From positions 2,232,001-2,296,000 of the forward strand of contig JANTUC010000003.1 in NCBI GenBank assembly GCA_026873275.1: 64,000 bases of DNA, in the 5' to 3' direction. Below the pieces are notes generated by a model, which did no database searches, had not been told where the DNA came from, and saw nothing but the letters and a program-made list of their open reading frames with translations. Below are positions 44,108 to 54,811 of this stretch, in pieces. A program made the position numbers and the translations under genes. Every line of letters starts with the position of its first letter. The stretch's first letter is position 1. Source of the stretch: Pseudopithomyces maydicus. Taxonomy: Eukaryota > Ascomycota > Dothideomycetes > Pleosporales > Didymosphaeriaceae.

Positions 44108-47100
44108 CTACCAGATCCTCTTCGCAACCATGGCATACCGGCTCACATGGCCAAACGTCGTCCCGTCTCTCCTTTCCTTCTCCTCCCTCTGCCTCGCCTT
44201 CTCGTCTCTTTCCCTCAACGCCCTCAACGACTCAGGATCGTCGTTGTAAATCCACCGCCTCTTATCCTCGTCCACGTCGACCACGCCCCACCCACCGACT
44301 CTTTTCCCGCCCGTCTCTACGTTCATTCGCTCTCGTTCCTTCATCCCCTTGTACCGGTTCCGCGCGATGCGCAGCAGGATCATACCGAGCAGGAGCTTGA
44401 AAGCCAGGAAGAACAGGTACGCGATCAGGAACACGAGGAGCATGGTTGACCCAGCGATGAGATCGTCAAGCGTCCAAGTGGGGCTGTACCAGGGGAAGAA
44501 AGAAGAACCCGGGGCGTCGGTCCCAAAAGCCGAGCGGCCCAGGGCACGACGGAAAATCTGGTCTATGTGCGCGAGGGCGGCGGTCGTAGCGGGGGAGGAA
44601 GTGGACGCATCGTTAGGGGTGAGGGAGGTAGAAGTGCTTGGGAAAGGAATCGGCATGTGGGTTGCGATGAACATGTGGTAGGTCTGGACGGCAGCACGGA
44701 TGAAGAGGCAGCTGAGGGGGAGGACGGGCAGCCCAAGGCGGCGGGTGAGATTCTGGTCGATGAAGGCCTGAGGAGCATTAATGAAACCATTGGAGAAGAT
44801 CGGGTATGTTGTGCCTACATCGGAGTAATAGTCCTTGGCTAGAACGTCTAGGAACTTCTCATACACGTCCGGCTTGGTCTGGTTGAACTTCGTTATGTAC
44901 GCATGTTTTAGCCAATCCACACCCATTTCACTGCCCAACACGAGCAGGAACGGACTCAGCACCTGTCCAATCCATTTAGGGAAGATGGTGAAGCTCATTG
45001 GGAGGATACCAGAAGCCGAAAAGGGCGCAGAAGTCGTCGAATTACCGCCGCCGAAGGAGCTGCTGAAAGAAGCCGCGCCAATGCTGAGCCCACCCACCTC
45101 CACAATGTTGCGCATCGCAATGATGAGCAGCATTAGCCAGAGCTGGAATCGCTCTACTATGTCAGCACAAGTGACCTGGAACAAGTTTTCTTTTTCAAAC
45201 TTCTTGAAAACAGTTGACTTGATCTCCACGAATTGATTAGACATGAGAAGTGTCAAGAGTGCATTGGAGTAGGAGTTGACCGCAACGTTCAGCGTGATGA
45301 CTTGGTAGAAAAGCGCAGTTGCATGTGCAACATTATAGACCAAGGCAAGCAAGAACATCCACAAGGGTCGAAGCACCTTGCTACGACCATCGGGGTTTCG
45401 ATCGAGCGTTTCTCGGGAGAATAGGCATTCCAATACATCCTGCCCCAGAGCAGAGAGGAGACGATCACAGACTTCCAGAACATTATAAATGACGTACAAC
45501 TTGATGGCAGACTGTCCTCGGATACCGTGATACATCCTACTGGCATCAAATCGCATCAAGATCATGCTGCTAACAATCACCAATGCGCCTTTCAGCATAT
45601 CAGCTTTGTGGCTGGGAAGTAGCGCCGAGGGTGTGGACATGGTCCTACGATGCCGGTACCGTGTGCGCGTACGTTTTGGTAGTGGGGCATCTTTGCTATC
45701 CGGGAATCGGAAATTCATGCCTGTGCGGTCGTTCTCTTTTGCTGTCGTGGCACTCGTTGTCTTCGGCGACGTAGCAGCAGAAGCGGAAGCTGGGGGCCCC
45801 CGCGGTCGAGACGACGATTCCTCCTCTTGAGGCGTGGTAGAGACTGGTGTAGAGGCATCCGTCTGCTTCCTTCGCCTCCATAATCTAGGCAAGCCATTGT
45901 ACACAAACTTGACTTCTTTGACCATGACCGACGCCCACCACTTGACTAGTATACCAATGGCAATGAAAAAGCGGAGCGGGAGAATAGTAAGTGTATGCAT
46001 CCATGCGTCTAAACATGCCAGGGCCCCAAAGCCCAATATAGCCTCTAATTTTGGCGGAAGGAGAAGAAAGTTGACCAGACGTTCGTACTTGATCTTGGAG
46101 GATTCGTATGGGAAATCAGTTGTTGAAGGTCGGTATATGTACAGCGGTGATGGCCGGTCGGCGGAGAGTTCGAGGGACAGAAAGGTCGGTATAGACATGG
46201 GTGGTAGCGGGATTACTGGTGGCATTGGCGACGGCACGTCACGATGTCTGTCCTGCGGAGGCGCTTTCAGAGTGTCCCTGGTATCTCTCACGTCCAAATT
46301 AAGTGGTGGGGGTATATGCTTTGTCGAGCGCTTATCCTCATCATTGGTATGGACCTTCTGGCTCGATGGCTTCCTCCGCATCAACGCCGGGGTGGTGATG
46401 GACCTCTCCCTCAAGGCAGGTCGTTGCCTTGATTCGCTGGAGTGCCCTCTGACCGCCACACGATCCCTTTCTCTCCTTGTCTCTCTACTCCTCGATCTGC
46501 TTTGCCTCTGGTTCTGTATGCTCACTGGCCCCGGAGCCCGCTCCAGCTGGGCGGCAAGCCCTCGCCGGTCCTCTCGGGTAGGTCTTTCCTCATCGGGCGT
46601 CTGCCCTTCGGACGCGTCTTCCTGTATGGGTGTCGCCGCCCGAACGGGAATGCTCGCAGGTTCGCTCGTCAACTCGTGGATCTTCTTGGGGCTGAGTCGT
46701 AGCAGTTTGTCCTGCTCGGAGACACTGCTCTTCCGCCTGCCATCGCCAGGCCTGCGGATGGGTGGCAATCTTTTGCTCTTCTCACTGACATCGGAAAGAA
46801 TGGCCTCGTCCGTATTGCTCGTCCTCCTGCTCTGGTCGCTGGGGCTCAGCGCCCCGTTCCCATTTGTGGAAGGGCTGACATCGTCGAGCAGCAGGTCGAC
46901 CGTCTGCACGACGGGCGGGGCAACGTATTCAGGTTCAGGCGAAAGCGACGGCGACGGCGTGGGCAGTTGCTCGGCTACATGGACGTTACCATTAATCTTG
47001 GTATCGGCCCCATTCATTGCGTCCGGGTGTTTGCGTGGTGAAGAATCGCATCGTGCTGGTGCTTGCTTTGTGCTGTTGGTGAGATGTAGCATTCTAAGCT

Positions 47101-47116
47101 TGGACGCTGCTGCCAA
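44108..47116 (-). CDS. TAPT1/Emp65 family ER membrane protein
   Basis: Single exon, 1002 aa. The first ~300 residues are disordered (Ser/Pro/Arg). The conserved DUF747/TAPT1 region follows: ERLVNFLLLPPKLEAILGF, DAWMHTLTILPLRFFIA, DMLKGALVIVSSMILMRF, DASRMYHGIRGQSAIKLYV, YNVLEVCDRLLSALGQD, and ALLTLLMSNQFVEIKSTVFK. About eight membrane segments are visible, the last near the C-terminus (TMLLVFLIAYLFFLAFKLLL). Yeast Emp65 forms a complex with Slp1 that protects ER proteins; vertebrate TAPT1 affects cilia. A disordered insert (Thr/Ser rich) splits the membrane part. The start could also be the Met at residue 9. Confidence 0.87.
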   Translation of the reverse strand: MAAASKLRMLHLTNSTKQAPARCDSSPRKHPDAMNGADTKINGNVHVAEQLPTPSPSLSPEPEYVAPPVVQTVDLLLDDVSPSTNGNGALSPSDQSRRTSNTDEAILSDVSEKSKRLPPIRRPGDGRRKSSVSEQDKLLRLSPKKIHELTSEPASIPVRAATPIQEDASEGQTPDEERPTREDRRGLAAQLERAPGPVSIQNQRQSRSRSRETRRERDRVAVRGHSSESRQRPALRERSITTPALMRRKPSSQKVHTNDEDKRSTKHIPPPLNLDVRDTRDTLKAPPQDRHRDVPSPMPPVIPLPPMSIPTFLSLELSADRPSPLYIYRPSTTDFPYESSKIKYERLVNFLLLPPKLEAILGFGALACLDAWMHTLTILPLRFFIAIGILVKWWASVMVKEVKFVYNGLPRLWRRRKQTDASTPVSTTPQEEESSSRPRGPPASASAATSPKTTSATTAKENDRTGMNFRFPDSKDAPLPKRTRTRYRHRRTMSTPSALLPSHKADMLKGALVIVSSMILMRFDASRMYHGIRGQSAIKLYVIYNVLEVCDRLLSALGQDVLECLFSRETLDRNPDGRSKVLRPLWMFLLALVYNVAHATALFYQVITLNVAVNSYSNALLTLLMSNQFVEIKSTVFKKFEKENLFQVTCADIVERFQLWLMLLIIAMRNIVEVGGLSIGAASFSSSFGGGNSTTSAPFSASGILPMSFTIFPKWIGQVLSPFLLVLGSEMGVDWLKHAYITKFNQTKPDVYEKFLDVLAKDYYSDVGTTYPIFSNGFINAPQAFIDQNLTRRLGLPVLPLSCLFIRAAVQTYHMFIATHMPIPFPSTSTSLTPNDASTSSPATTAALAHIDQIFRRALGRSAFGTDAPGSSFFPWYSPTWTLDDLIAGSTMLLVFLIAYLFFLAFKLLLGMILLRIARNRYKGMKERERMNVETGGKRVGGWGVVDVDEDKRRWIYNDDPESLRALRERDEKARQREEKERRDGTTFGHVSRYAMVAKRIW

Positions 47117-47309
47117 GGTCTCGGGCGAAGCTCACTAACTCCGACCAGTTCGCCCTTTCCAATTCCATGTCATCGAGTTACCTTTACCTCGGCCTCTCCT
47201 CTTCGAAGGTTAACCCTCAAGAACATGCCGCCAAAATGTAGAAAAACTAATACATGGCGCCGCAACGTCTCTAACCGTAAACTTCACAAAATATCGCAAA
47301 TTTCTCACC

Positions 47310-48341
47310 ATGAAGGCTATTCTCATACCCGAATACGTGTCGGATCCAGCCGCTCTGGAACCCTCTGAAGTGCCCATTCCATCGCCTCACCCGGACCGAC
47401 CAATCCTCATACGAATAACCCACTGCAGCCCTCAACATGCAGACATACTTCATGCGCAGGGAAAGCACCAGAACAACAACCCCAAACGAGGCTGGTGCCA
47501 CCCACCATTCATCCTCGGATATGACTTCGCCGGCATCGTAGAATCTGTCCTACCTTCTTCAACTATCAGGAATTTCGAAGAAGGCGATAAGGTTTTTGGA
47601 GCTGCTATTGGCGCTTTCGCCGACTATATCGTTGTCAAGCCGGACGCCATTCGCAAGGTACCTGCGGGGTTGAGCAGTGAGATCGCATGCGCCATGTCTG
47701 GGCAAGCTGTATCTTACGCTGCAGTTGTCAACGTGGCGAAGGTGCAGCGTGATGACACAGTGCTTGTTAGTGGAGCTAGTGGGGGTTTGGGCAGCGTGTG
47801 CTGCATGGTTGCTAAGGCGATGGGTGCCAAAGTCATTGCACTTGCGGGTGACGAGCACAAAGCGGAAATGATGCGCAGAGATATGCATGTCGACTCTGTA
47901 GTTGTCATGAAGAACAGCAACGCGTGGGTTGATCGTATTACCGAACTAACTGAGGGCAGAGGAGTCGACGTTGTTATGGACAATATAGGCATTGTAAACG
48001 ATGCCATCCGCTGTCTAGCATACATGGGACGAATTGTCGTTCTTGGCTTCGCTGCCCGGGGTGGCGTCATGGAAAGTGTCAAGATGAACAGGCTTCTTCT
48101 AAAATCCGCCACTATACATGGGTATAGATTTGGAGAAAGCGGGCGGCGGAGTCCACAGACGTTAGAAGAGATATGGGAAAGCTATTTGGAAATGCTCAGG
48201 AGTGGTAAACTAAAGCCAATATTTTATGGCAGTTACGATGGATTGGAAGAGACGGGTAGAGCGCTAGGAGACCTGGCATCAAGGAACGTATATGGGAAGA
48301 TAGTTGTGCGAGTTTCTGGGCAGGAGAAGTCGAAACTATAA
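47310..48341 (+). CDS. Zinc-independent quinone oxidoreductase (MDR family)
   Basis: Single exon, 343 aa. NADPH-dependent reductase of the quinone-oxidoreductase/MDR superfamily: substrate domain with LGYDFAGIVESV and EGDKVFGAAIGAFADYIVV, then the Rossmann motif VSGASGGLGSVCCMVAKAMGAKV and VDVVMDNIG. Structural and catalytic zinc ligands of alcohol dehydrogenases are absent, so it is not a zinc ADH. Starts 193 nt from the TAPT1-like gene on the other strand, a shared promoter. Its stop overlaps by 6 nt the stop of the converging deacetylase gene. Confidence 0.9.
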   Translation: MKAILIPEYVSDPAALEPSEVPIPSPHPDRPILIRITHCSPQHADILHAQGKHQNNNPKRGWCHPPFILGYDFAGIVESVLPSSTIRNFEEGDKVFGAAIGAFADYIVVKPDAIRKVPAGLSSEIACAMSGQAVSYAAVVNVAKVQRDDTVLVSGASGGLGSVCCMVAKAMGAKVIALAGDEHKAEMMRRDMHVDSVVVMKNSNAWVDRITELTEGRGVDVVMDNIGIVNDAIRCLAYMGRIVVLGFAARGGVMESVKMNRLLLKSATIHGYRFGESGRRSPQTLEEIWESYLEMLRSGKLKPIFYGSYDGLEETGRALGDLASRNVYGKIVVRVSGQEKSKL

Positions 48342-49396
48342 AAGAGAAAATACGAATTTATGGAGTCGACAAACCACCAGCGAGCTTCCCCTTTGATACG
48401 GAAACTTCTCGCGGAAATGCTCCGCGATCGCCGTTCTTGTGGTTACCCATACACCCTCTTTCGTAGCAATGTACTCTACAAATTTCTTCAGTGCAGCAAA
48501 ACGAGCTGGCTTCCCTATGCACCGACAATGCAAACCAATAGTCATCATCTTCGGCATACCTTCGCTACCTTCCTCGTACAAAACGTCAAAAGCTCCCTTG
48601 ACGTGGTCGTAAAAGTCCATCGGCGCACCGAAACCAGTCGGCACGTTGAATTTATAATCGTTGCAGTCGTAAGAATAGGGAACCATTAGCATGCCCTGTG
48701 GGTTAGGGTCGTCCTTTTCCGCAGGTACATCGACCCAATATGGAATATCGTCGGCGTACGAGTCGGATTCCCAGAGTAGAGGGAGGTTCATCTCCTTGTA
48801 AACCTCCCAGACCAGTGCATGACTGCGGGGGATAGACGCCCGTAGTACCAGCCTTTAGGATAGACACCGCTGACTTCTTTGATGGATTCGATACCTTTGC
48901 GGATATATTCTTTTTCTTGCTCAGCGCTCATTTTGTGGTAGTCGATCCAGCGGTAAGCGTGAGAGGCAATATCGTGACCGTTTTCTACAGATGATTTTGC
49001 GACTTCTGGGTTCTTTTCGAGGGCTTGACCAACACCGTAAAGCGTGTACTTCATGCCATGCTTATTGAAAAGACGGAACAACCGCCACACTCCCGAGCGG
49101 GCGCCATAGTCGTATTCCGATTCGATATTGACGGCACGTTCTTGAACGTGTGGGGTTCCTCCGGGAGCTTCCCAGAGATGTGTCTCGGAGTGCATGTCTC
49201 CATTGAGCACCGTATGTTCTGCGCCCTCTTCATAATTAATCACGAAAGAAACAGCAATCTTAGCATTGTTGGGCCATTGCGGGTTGAGAGAATCTGGGCC
49301 ATAGCCGACAAGATCTCGGGGAAAGTCGTATTTATCATCCCAGGTCCAGGTTTTGACCTTTGCAGCGTCGGCACCAAGGTTGTACGGCGTAGACAT
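48336..49396 (-). CDS. Polysaccharide deacetylase family, PuuE-type allantoinase/chitin deacetylase
   Basis: NodB-fold metal amidohydrolase. MSTPYNLGADAAK start, DFPRDLVGYGPDSLNPQWPN, VSFVINYEEGAEHTVLNGD, ENGHDIASHAYRWIDYH (metal His residues) and GWYYGRLSP fit the PuuE branch, whose bacterial members hydrolyse allantoin. One base is missing in the G run 48827-48831: family reading is GRLSPRSHALVWEVYKEMN, and the downstream half (LLWESDSYADDIPYW, MMTIGLHCRCIGKPAR) is in the next frame. Corrected length is 353 aa, single exon. An upstream ATG at 49459 would add a hydrophobic 21-residue leader, less likely. Confidence 0.87.
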
Positions 49397-49973
49397 GTTT
49401 GAAGACTGTGGGAAGAGAAGAAAGAGGATGGAAACTTGTGGTAAAACGATGGCTCTCACTACATGATGCGCTTACACTGCAGCTCTAATATATTCATCCC
49501 CTGGAACGGGAAAGATCGGTTTTGCTATCAATGTAGGTAGATTTCCTGCCGATGAATGAGGGGTTCGGGGCGTGGTCGCAACTCCGATAAGTGGGCGGCA
49601 GTCCTCCGTCGGCGCGTCGCGATAAGGTTCTAGAACAGCAACTTTAGCCAACAGGAGCTCATCTATGACAGAACAGAACGAGAAATCAATAACAAAATTC
49701 AGCATGGTGAAGAGGATATTTCAATCATCTATCATGGGGCTTCAAGGTGTTTCGCCCGCTCAGAGTTGAGATCGCGAGGCGTGATTGTATAGCGACCTTC
49801 CTTAAAGATGTTTCAACCTAGAACACGCTAACCGATAGCAGTTGGTGATACAATGATAATGCTCACAATGGAAGACTGTAACCATCATCGTTGGTCACAC
49901 TCTTTTGCAGGCATTGATCATGTTGAGAAACGATTTCACGGGTAGGCTATGCCGCATACAAAATCCCTAGCGC
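49397..49973. other. Intergenic, nothing recognised
   Basis: Upstream of the deacetylase and downstream of the TauD gene. A 77-codon frame (49472-49705, minus) has no support. Confidence 0.4.
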
Positions 49974-51240
49974 TTACTCCCATTCCGATTTCAATCCATC
50001 CACACCAACCGGCACTTCTCCTAACGTTGTGATCCGAAACCCCTGCCGTAGACCCTCCGCCTGGTCACTAACATCATAGTCGCTAATTGCCGTATGCACT
50101 GTAACTCTATTATCCCACAACGCTACTGTTCGATCATCCCACTTAACTCTTGTCTGGATATCTTGGCTCTGAGCGATATGCTGTAATGACAATTAGCTGT
50201 CCTCATCCTTATTCGATATTTCCTGGAGAAGCCAAAATAGAGTTTACGAACACTGAACAAAAGCTTTAAGATGGCGTCCGACTCCTCATCTTTCAAGCCC
50301 ACTATTTTCTTGGTAAATCCCGGATTCACGAACAGTACTTTCTGGCCGGTGACAGGATGTACCCGTACTACCGGATGATAACTCTTGACAGGATCACGTC
50401 GAATAAAATGGCCGTCGCGGGAGGCACGCTCGGCTTGCGCAAAACCGCTGTGTTCCGCCCTGAGACCCTCGAGAAATCGCTTTAGCGGCGCAGAGAGTCT
50501 TTCGTAAGCGGCAGCCTGAGAAGTCCAGCCGGTATCGCCACCAGTCTCAGGTACTTGAAGCAGTGTGAGTATCGTGATACCTGGCGGCTGGTGCTCGTAA
50601 GATACGTCCGAATGGTAACCCGTTGTTGTGAGCTTCGAATCAGACCGACCAAGACGGTACAAATTATCTTTGCCCAAATAAATGGAATGGAACTCGATGT
50701 GGTCCTTTACATGGGCGCCAACTGGATGAACGTGTAATTTGCCAAAGTACCTGCCAAACTCCTTCTGTCTCCCAGGACCGATGTCTTTGAAGTCTTGATC
50801 TCGAAAGACTACGACACCTCTTTCAGCTATGAGTAAGGCAAGCTCGTTCTTTTGAGCGTCGTCTAGCTGAGAGAGTTGAAGACCCGTGATCTCCGAACCG
50901 ACACGCGGCGTGAGTTTCACGAGCTTGATTTCTTTATTGTTCTTTGCAAGTAGGTTTGGCTTTTCAGGGTCTGCATGGTGGCCACGGTCGTCATGATCGA
51001 AAAGAGGCGTTGGTGGATACTTTGTTGTATTATCGTAAACAGGTAGGTATGCCGCATACTTCGACTAAACTAGCATCAGCTTGATTCTGGAGAATTGCGC
51101 TTAAAGTAGAGAATCAGAGGATAAGGTAAATTTCTATTTGTTCATACCTGTTTGTGTACTTCATCGCTGTAGGCGACTGCCAACTTGATTGGCTGGCCGT
51201 CTGCGTTCGTCGCTTCCTGAACTTGAGTAACAATTGCCAT
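49974..51240 (-). CDS. TauD-type Fe(II)/2-oxoglutarate dioxygenase
   Basis: Exons 51240-51148, 51064-50252 and 50180-49974 give 370 aa. TauD enzymes release sulfite from taurine or other sulfonates. Metal ligands: TGYHSDVSYEHQPPG supplies His and Asp, ALWDNRVTVHTAISDY the distal His, and QGFRITTLGE the oxoglutarate Arg. ISGLQLS-like (EITGLQLSQL) and VVVFRDQDF are family typical. The second intron (50251-50181) starts GTTCGT; that choice gives LLFSHIAQSQDIQTRVKW. It diverges from the broken permease at 51820, a common transporter/dioxygenase pairing in fungi. Confidence 0.92.
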
Positions 51241-51819
51241 TTGGAGTTTGAATCGTTGCTGCTTCTGCACTCGACTAACAACCTTCAAGCAGTTATATAC
51301 TGATCGCTTTGAAAGGTATCTGTTTCTGACCCGGCACTTCACTTCCTCCCTGGTGTATCGAGCACGACATGCCGACCCCGCAGGCACGCAAGCTCACCCC
51401 AAAAGATCGTAATTGCCTCCAACGTATCGCCATTCAAATCTGAATCTACCGGGTTTTGTAAAAGATCCTATTTGCGAACATCGAGAGATATGCATCAAAC
51501 GATACCGATGACCTAGAGACTTGCCGATCGTTTCCTCGACGACCCAAATGACGAAGCAGTGCAGTGAAGAAGACAAGAGAATTGCAAATTCTGACCCTGT
51601 CATTCGTGATAGCTAAGGTCACTATCTCTTCAGCAGCGCTCTTGGTATGCGATGTATCTCCGGAAAAACATTCAGTGAACAGAAATGTCGGCAGTAGGAT
51701 GCCCAGAAACCTGGGAACATAAATGTGAATAGCTTTTTCAAGGACATATGATATCAGTCATCTGTATTTCTGACTGTCACTGTGACTTTTATTTGCCACA
51801 CTGTGAGATCCGCTGAGAA
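51241..51819. other. Divergent promoter TauD / permease pseudogene
   Basis: About 0.6 kb. Contains possible extended N-terminal frame of the dioxygenase up to 51387 but no conserved residue. Nothing else seen. Confidence 0.4.
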
Positions 51820-52746
51820 ATGGCTAGTCACGAAAAAGTACCGACGGTGCTCCAGACAACAGATGACCAAGGAAACAACTCGAGTGCATCGACTCACACT
51901 ACGGATAGTGAAAAAGAGTCTCACAAAACCCTGAGCCGGTTGTTGTGTCATTCCAAGCTGAAGAGACCCCCCTACGCTTTCTTCTATATGGAAACGCCGG
52001 CCAAAGCATGACTTGAACGCGATCGCCACACAGTTTTCGGTGTATGATGACCCAAATCAAGCCAAGTTCTTCCAACCATTGTCAACATACGAGAATATCC
52101 ATCGATTCGATCCAAACGAGCGTTGGACATGGGCAGAGGAGTATGTACGTATCAATCATATCATATATCTTCTCGTGATGATTCACTCATTTCTGTACAG
52201 AAAGTTCTCAAGAAGATTGAGTGGCGTGTAGCAGCTTGGGCAGCAATCGCATTTTTCGCATTAGACCTGGACAGATCCAACATCTCTCAAGCGAACACTG
52301 ACAAAAAGATTTCAGGTCAATGGTGTCACTGAATGCGCCCTGGCCCCTGGCGACACACGGTTGGTGTAGTCGAAATTCAAACACGGTACGCACCAGGACG
52401 GTCAGCGCTGCGCTGTACAATATGAGTGTACAGCTGTAGGCCATCATATACTCGAATATATATCAGGAAGACGACAAACCGCTGTGTATGTACTATTTCT
52501 AGTTCCCCTCGCATCACGGCCAACAGCGGACTGATACCAGATTAGACCGAAGGGGCAACAAGGTTTTGATTGGGATATGTGTCCTGAACATTGTTCTTTA
52601 TGTATTCAACAAAGCCTACTACGTATGGCGAAATAGACAGAGAGAAAGGAAATGGAGTATACTGACGGCAGAAGAGAAAGTCGACTACTTAGATGCGACG
52701 ACTGAAGAGGGGAGCAAGCGACTGGACTTTAGATTTGTTCATTGAT
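51820..52746 (+). pseudogene. Dal5-type (anion:cation symporter) MFS permease, internally deleted
   Basis: Remnant of an allantoate/anion permease of the Dal5 family. The N-terminal part is recognisable in two frames: a Ser/Thr leader from 51820, then HDLNAIATQFSVYDD..YENIHRFDPNERWTWAEE, a probable intron (about 52141-52200), and KVLKKIEWRVAAWAAIAFFALDLDRSNISQANTDK (first helix). The sequence then jumps to the end of the family: SMVSLNAPWPLATHGWC, NSNTVRTRTVSAALYNMSVQL, a TAG, AIIYSNIYQEDDKPL, a second likely intron, and VLIGICVLNIVLYVFNKAYYVW..RLDFRFVH. Helices 2-10, roughly 270 residues, are missing. With at least two frame shifts and a stop it cannot make a transporter. Confidence 0.85.
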
Positions 52747-52982
52747 GCAAGCAATGCTATATTAGATATTTCATCTGTAAATTGTGAGCACCTTGATTGC
52801 TTCCGAAATTATTTGGCTTTTGAAATGTTTGGAGAGGGGAGCATTAATAGTAGTACCGGTAGATCCTTTCTCCCAGCGTATGACTCATGTAATCGACCCC
52901 TCCACCCGACCCTGACTCGCTCAGGTCCCTACCAAAATTTCCCCGCCACTGTGCATCAGCCTCCAACTGCAACAACTCCAAT

Positions 52983-54302
52983 ATGCCGCCCTCACCTTGC
53001 GCGCTCTGCAAGGTCAATCGCGCCCTTATCCTCCGACCAAAGGACCATAGCCGCCTCTGCCGACCATGTTTCATCGCTACCTTTGAGGCCGAAATCCACC
53101 ATACCATCATCTCTACGAACCTTTTCCACCGCGGCGAGCGCGTCGCTATTGGCGCGAGTGGTGGAAAGGATTCCACCGTGCTCGCTTCAGTCCTCAAAAC
53201 TCTCAACGAGCGTCACGACTACGGCCTCGAGCTTATCCTGCTGAGCATAGATGAGGGAATCAAAGGATACAGAGACGACAGTCTCGAGACGGTGAAGCGG
53301 AACGCGGAGCAGTATGACATGAAGCTTGAGATCCTAGGATACGACGAGCTCTATGGATGGACGATGGACCAGGTGGTGGAACAAGTCGGAAAGAAGGGCA
53401 ACTGCACATACTGCGGAGTGTTCCGCCGGCAGGCCTTGGACCGCGGAGCCGCGAAGTTGGGTGTGAAACACGTCGTAACCGGCCACAATGCGGACGACGT
53501 TGCGGAAACCGTCTTGATGAATCTCCTACGTGGCGATCTTCCTCGGCTGAGCAGGACAACGTCGATAGTCACGTCTACACCGAGCCTGAGCGCAGACCCG
53601 GCAGCCAACACGAATATCAAGAGAAGCAAGCCGCTAAAGTATGCGTACGAAAAGGAGATTGTTCTTTATGCGCATCACAAGAGCCTTGACTACTTCTCCA
53701 CCGAGTGCATCTACAGCCCTGAGGCATTCCGCGGCAGCGCTCGTGCTCTGATAAAAAACCTGGAGCGCGTGCGACCTTCTGCCATCCTGGATGTTGTCCG
53801 AAGTGGAGAGGACATGGCAAGGCTGGTACCTGGTAGCGACGAAGGCTGCGGTGGAGTCTGCACAAGCTCTGTACCGGCAGGAGAAGAAGAGGAAGGCGGC
53901 TGCGGGAGTGCAAATGGCCGCAGCTCGGGCGGTGAGATGGCAAGCATGGAACAGCGACTGGCGTCCAACGAGGCAGCGGCGGAAAACGGGCTCGAGGTGG
54001 AAATCACCACCGCAACTGCTTCCAAAACTAGGAAGACAGAAGCGCCCCTTCCTCTGACAGTAGGCAGGAGCCGGAAGGTACCCAAGGGTCCACAGCCGCA
54101 AAAAGGACCGAAGAAGCAAGTCATGGGCCAGTGCAAGAAATGCGGCTATCTTTCCAGCCAAGAAATCTGCAAGGCTTGTGTGCTACTGGAAGGCTTGAAC
54201 AAGAGCAGGCCGAAGAACCACATCGAAGTTGGGTACGAGCAGGAGAAAGAGGCGAACAGCGTGTCTGAGGCCGTCAAGAAACTCCATGTCAGCGCCGGCT
54301 GA
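52983..54302 (+). CDS. ncs6: Cytoplasmic tRNA 2-thiolation protein (NCS6/CTU1)
   Basis: Adenylates U34 of Lys, Gln and Glu tRNAs so sulfur carried by URM1 can be added; works with NCS2/CTU2. Single exon, 439 aa. N-terminal zinc ribbon CALCKVNRALI and LCRPC; ATP PP-loop IGASGGKDSTVLA; ILLSIDEGIKGYRDDSLETV; CTYCGVFRRQAL; HNADDVAETVLMN; and TECIYSPEAFRG. A C-terminal zinc ribbon CKKCGYLSSQEICKAC follows a fungus-specific low-complexity insert (about residues 290-365, Glu/Ala/Ser rich). Confidence 0.96.
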   Translation: MPPSPCALCKVNRALILRPKDHSRLCRPCFIATFEAEIHHTIISTNLFHRGERVAIGASGGKDSTVLASVLKTLNERHDYGLELILLSIDEGIKGYRDDSLETVKRNAEQYDMKLEILGYDELYGWTMDQVVEQVGKKGNCTYCGVFRRQALDRGAAKLGVKHVVTGHNADDVAETVLMNLLRGDLPRLSRTTSIVTSTPSLSADPAANTNIKRSKPLKYAYEKEIVLYAHHKSLDYFSTECIYSPEAFRGSARALIKNLERVRPSAILDVVRSGEDMARLVPGSDEGCGGVCTSSVPAGEEEEGGCGSANGRSSGGEMASMEQRLASNEAAAENGLEVEITTATASKTRKTEAPLPLTVGRSRKVPKGPQPQKGPKKQVMGQCKKCGYLSSQEICKACVLLEGLNKSRPKNHIEVGYEQEKEANSVSEAVKKLHVSAG

Positions 54303-54811
54303 ACCTGTTGCCATGCCAAGTGACACCAAATGCCATACCGAGAGAAGCCAGTTTGCCCACGTGGAAGTGCGCATCCAGACAGGGAAGCGCAGAATGTGAT
54401 ACCTTCCCAGAAGCGCGAGTCACATCAGTACATACATTTTGTGGAACCAAGCGCACGCACGACATGGCACAAACCCTAAAACAAGCCGCGAACCTGGGTC
54501 TCGGTTCAGTGCATCACCTGCCGTGGGAACCAGGTATACGACATTGCGGCATGGGGACGAGATAAACGATTCATGGCACAATAATACATTCCTTCCAAGT
54601 GGACTAATGCTACAAGCACTCATCCAACATGCTGCAACTACAGCCCGTGCGGAAGCCCATAAAAGTTCTATGCAAATGCCGATACAAGTTTTACCAACGC
54701 CATACACCCAACAGATGCAATATCGATACGGCATCCAATTGCGTATGCTCCTCTATGTGCACATTGATGCGCCTCAAAGACGCCGCAATTGAGCCCAGTC
54801 CAGCAAAAAAG
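54303..54811. other. Convergent intergenic region
   Basis: 3' flanks of ncs6 and the alpha-glucosidase gene. No element recognised. Confidence 0.4.

Noticed and set aside
45834..47138. 434-codon frame antisense to the TAPT1-like gene
   Set aside because: Mirror of a long conserved coding exon; Ser/Leu-rich shadow.
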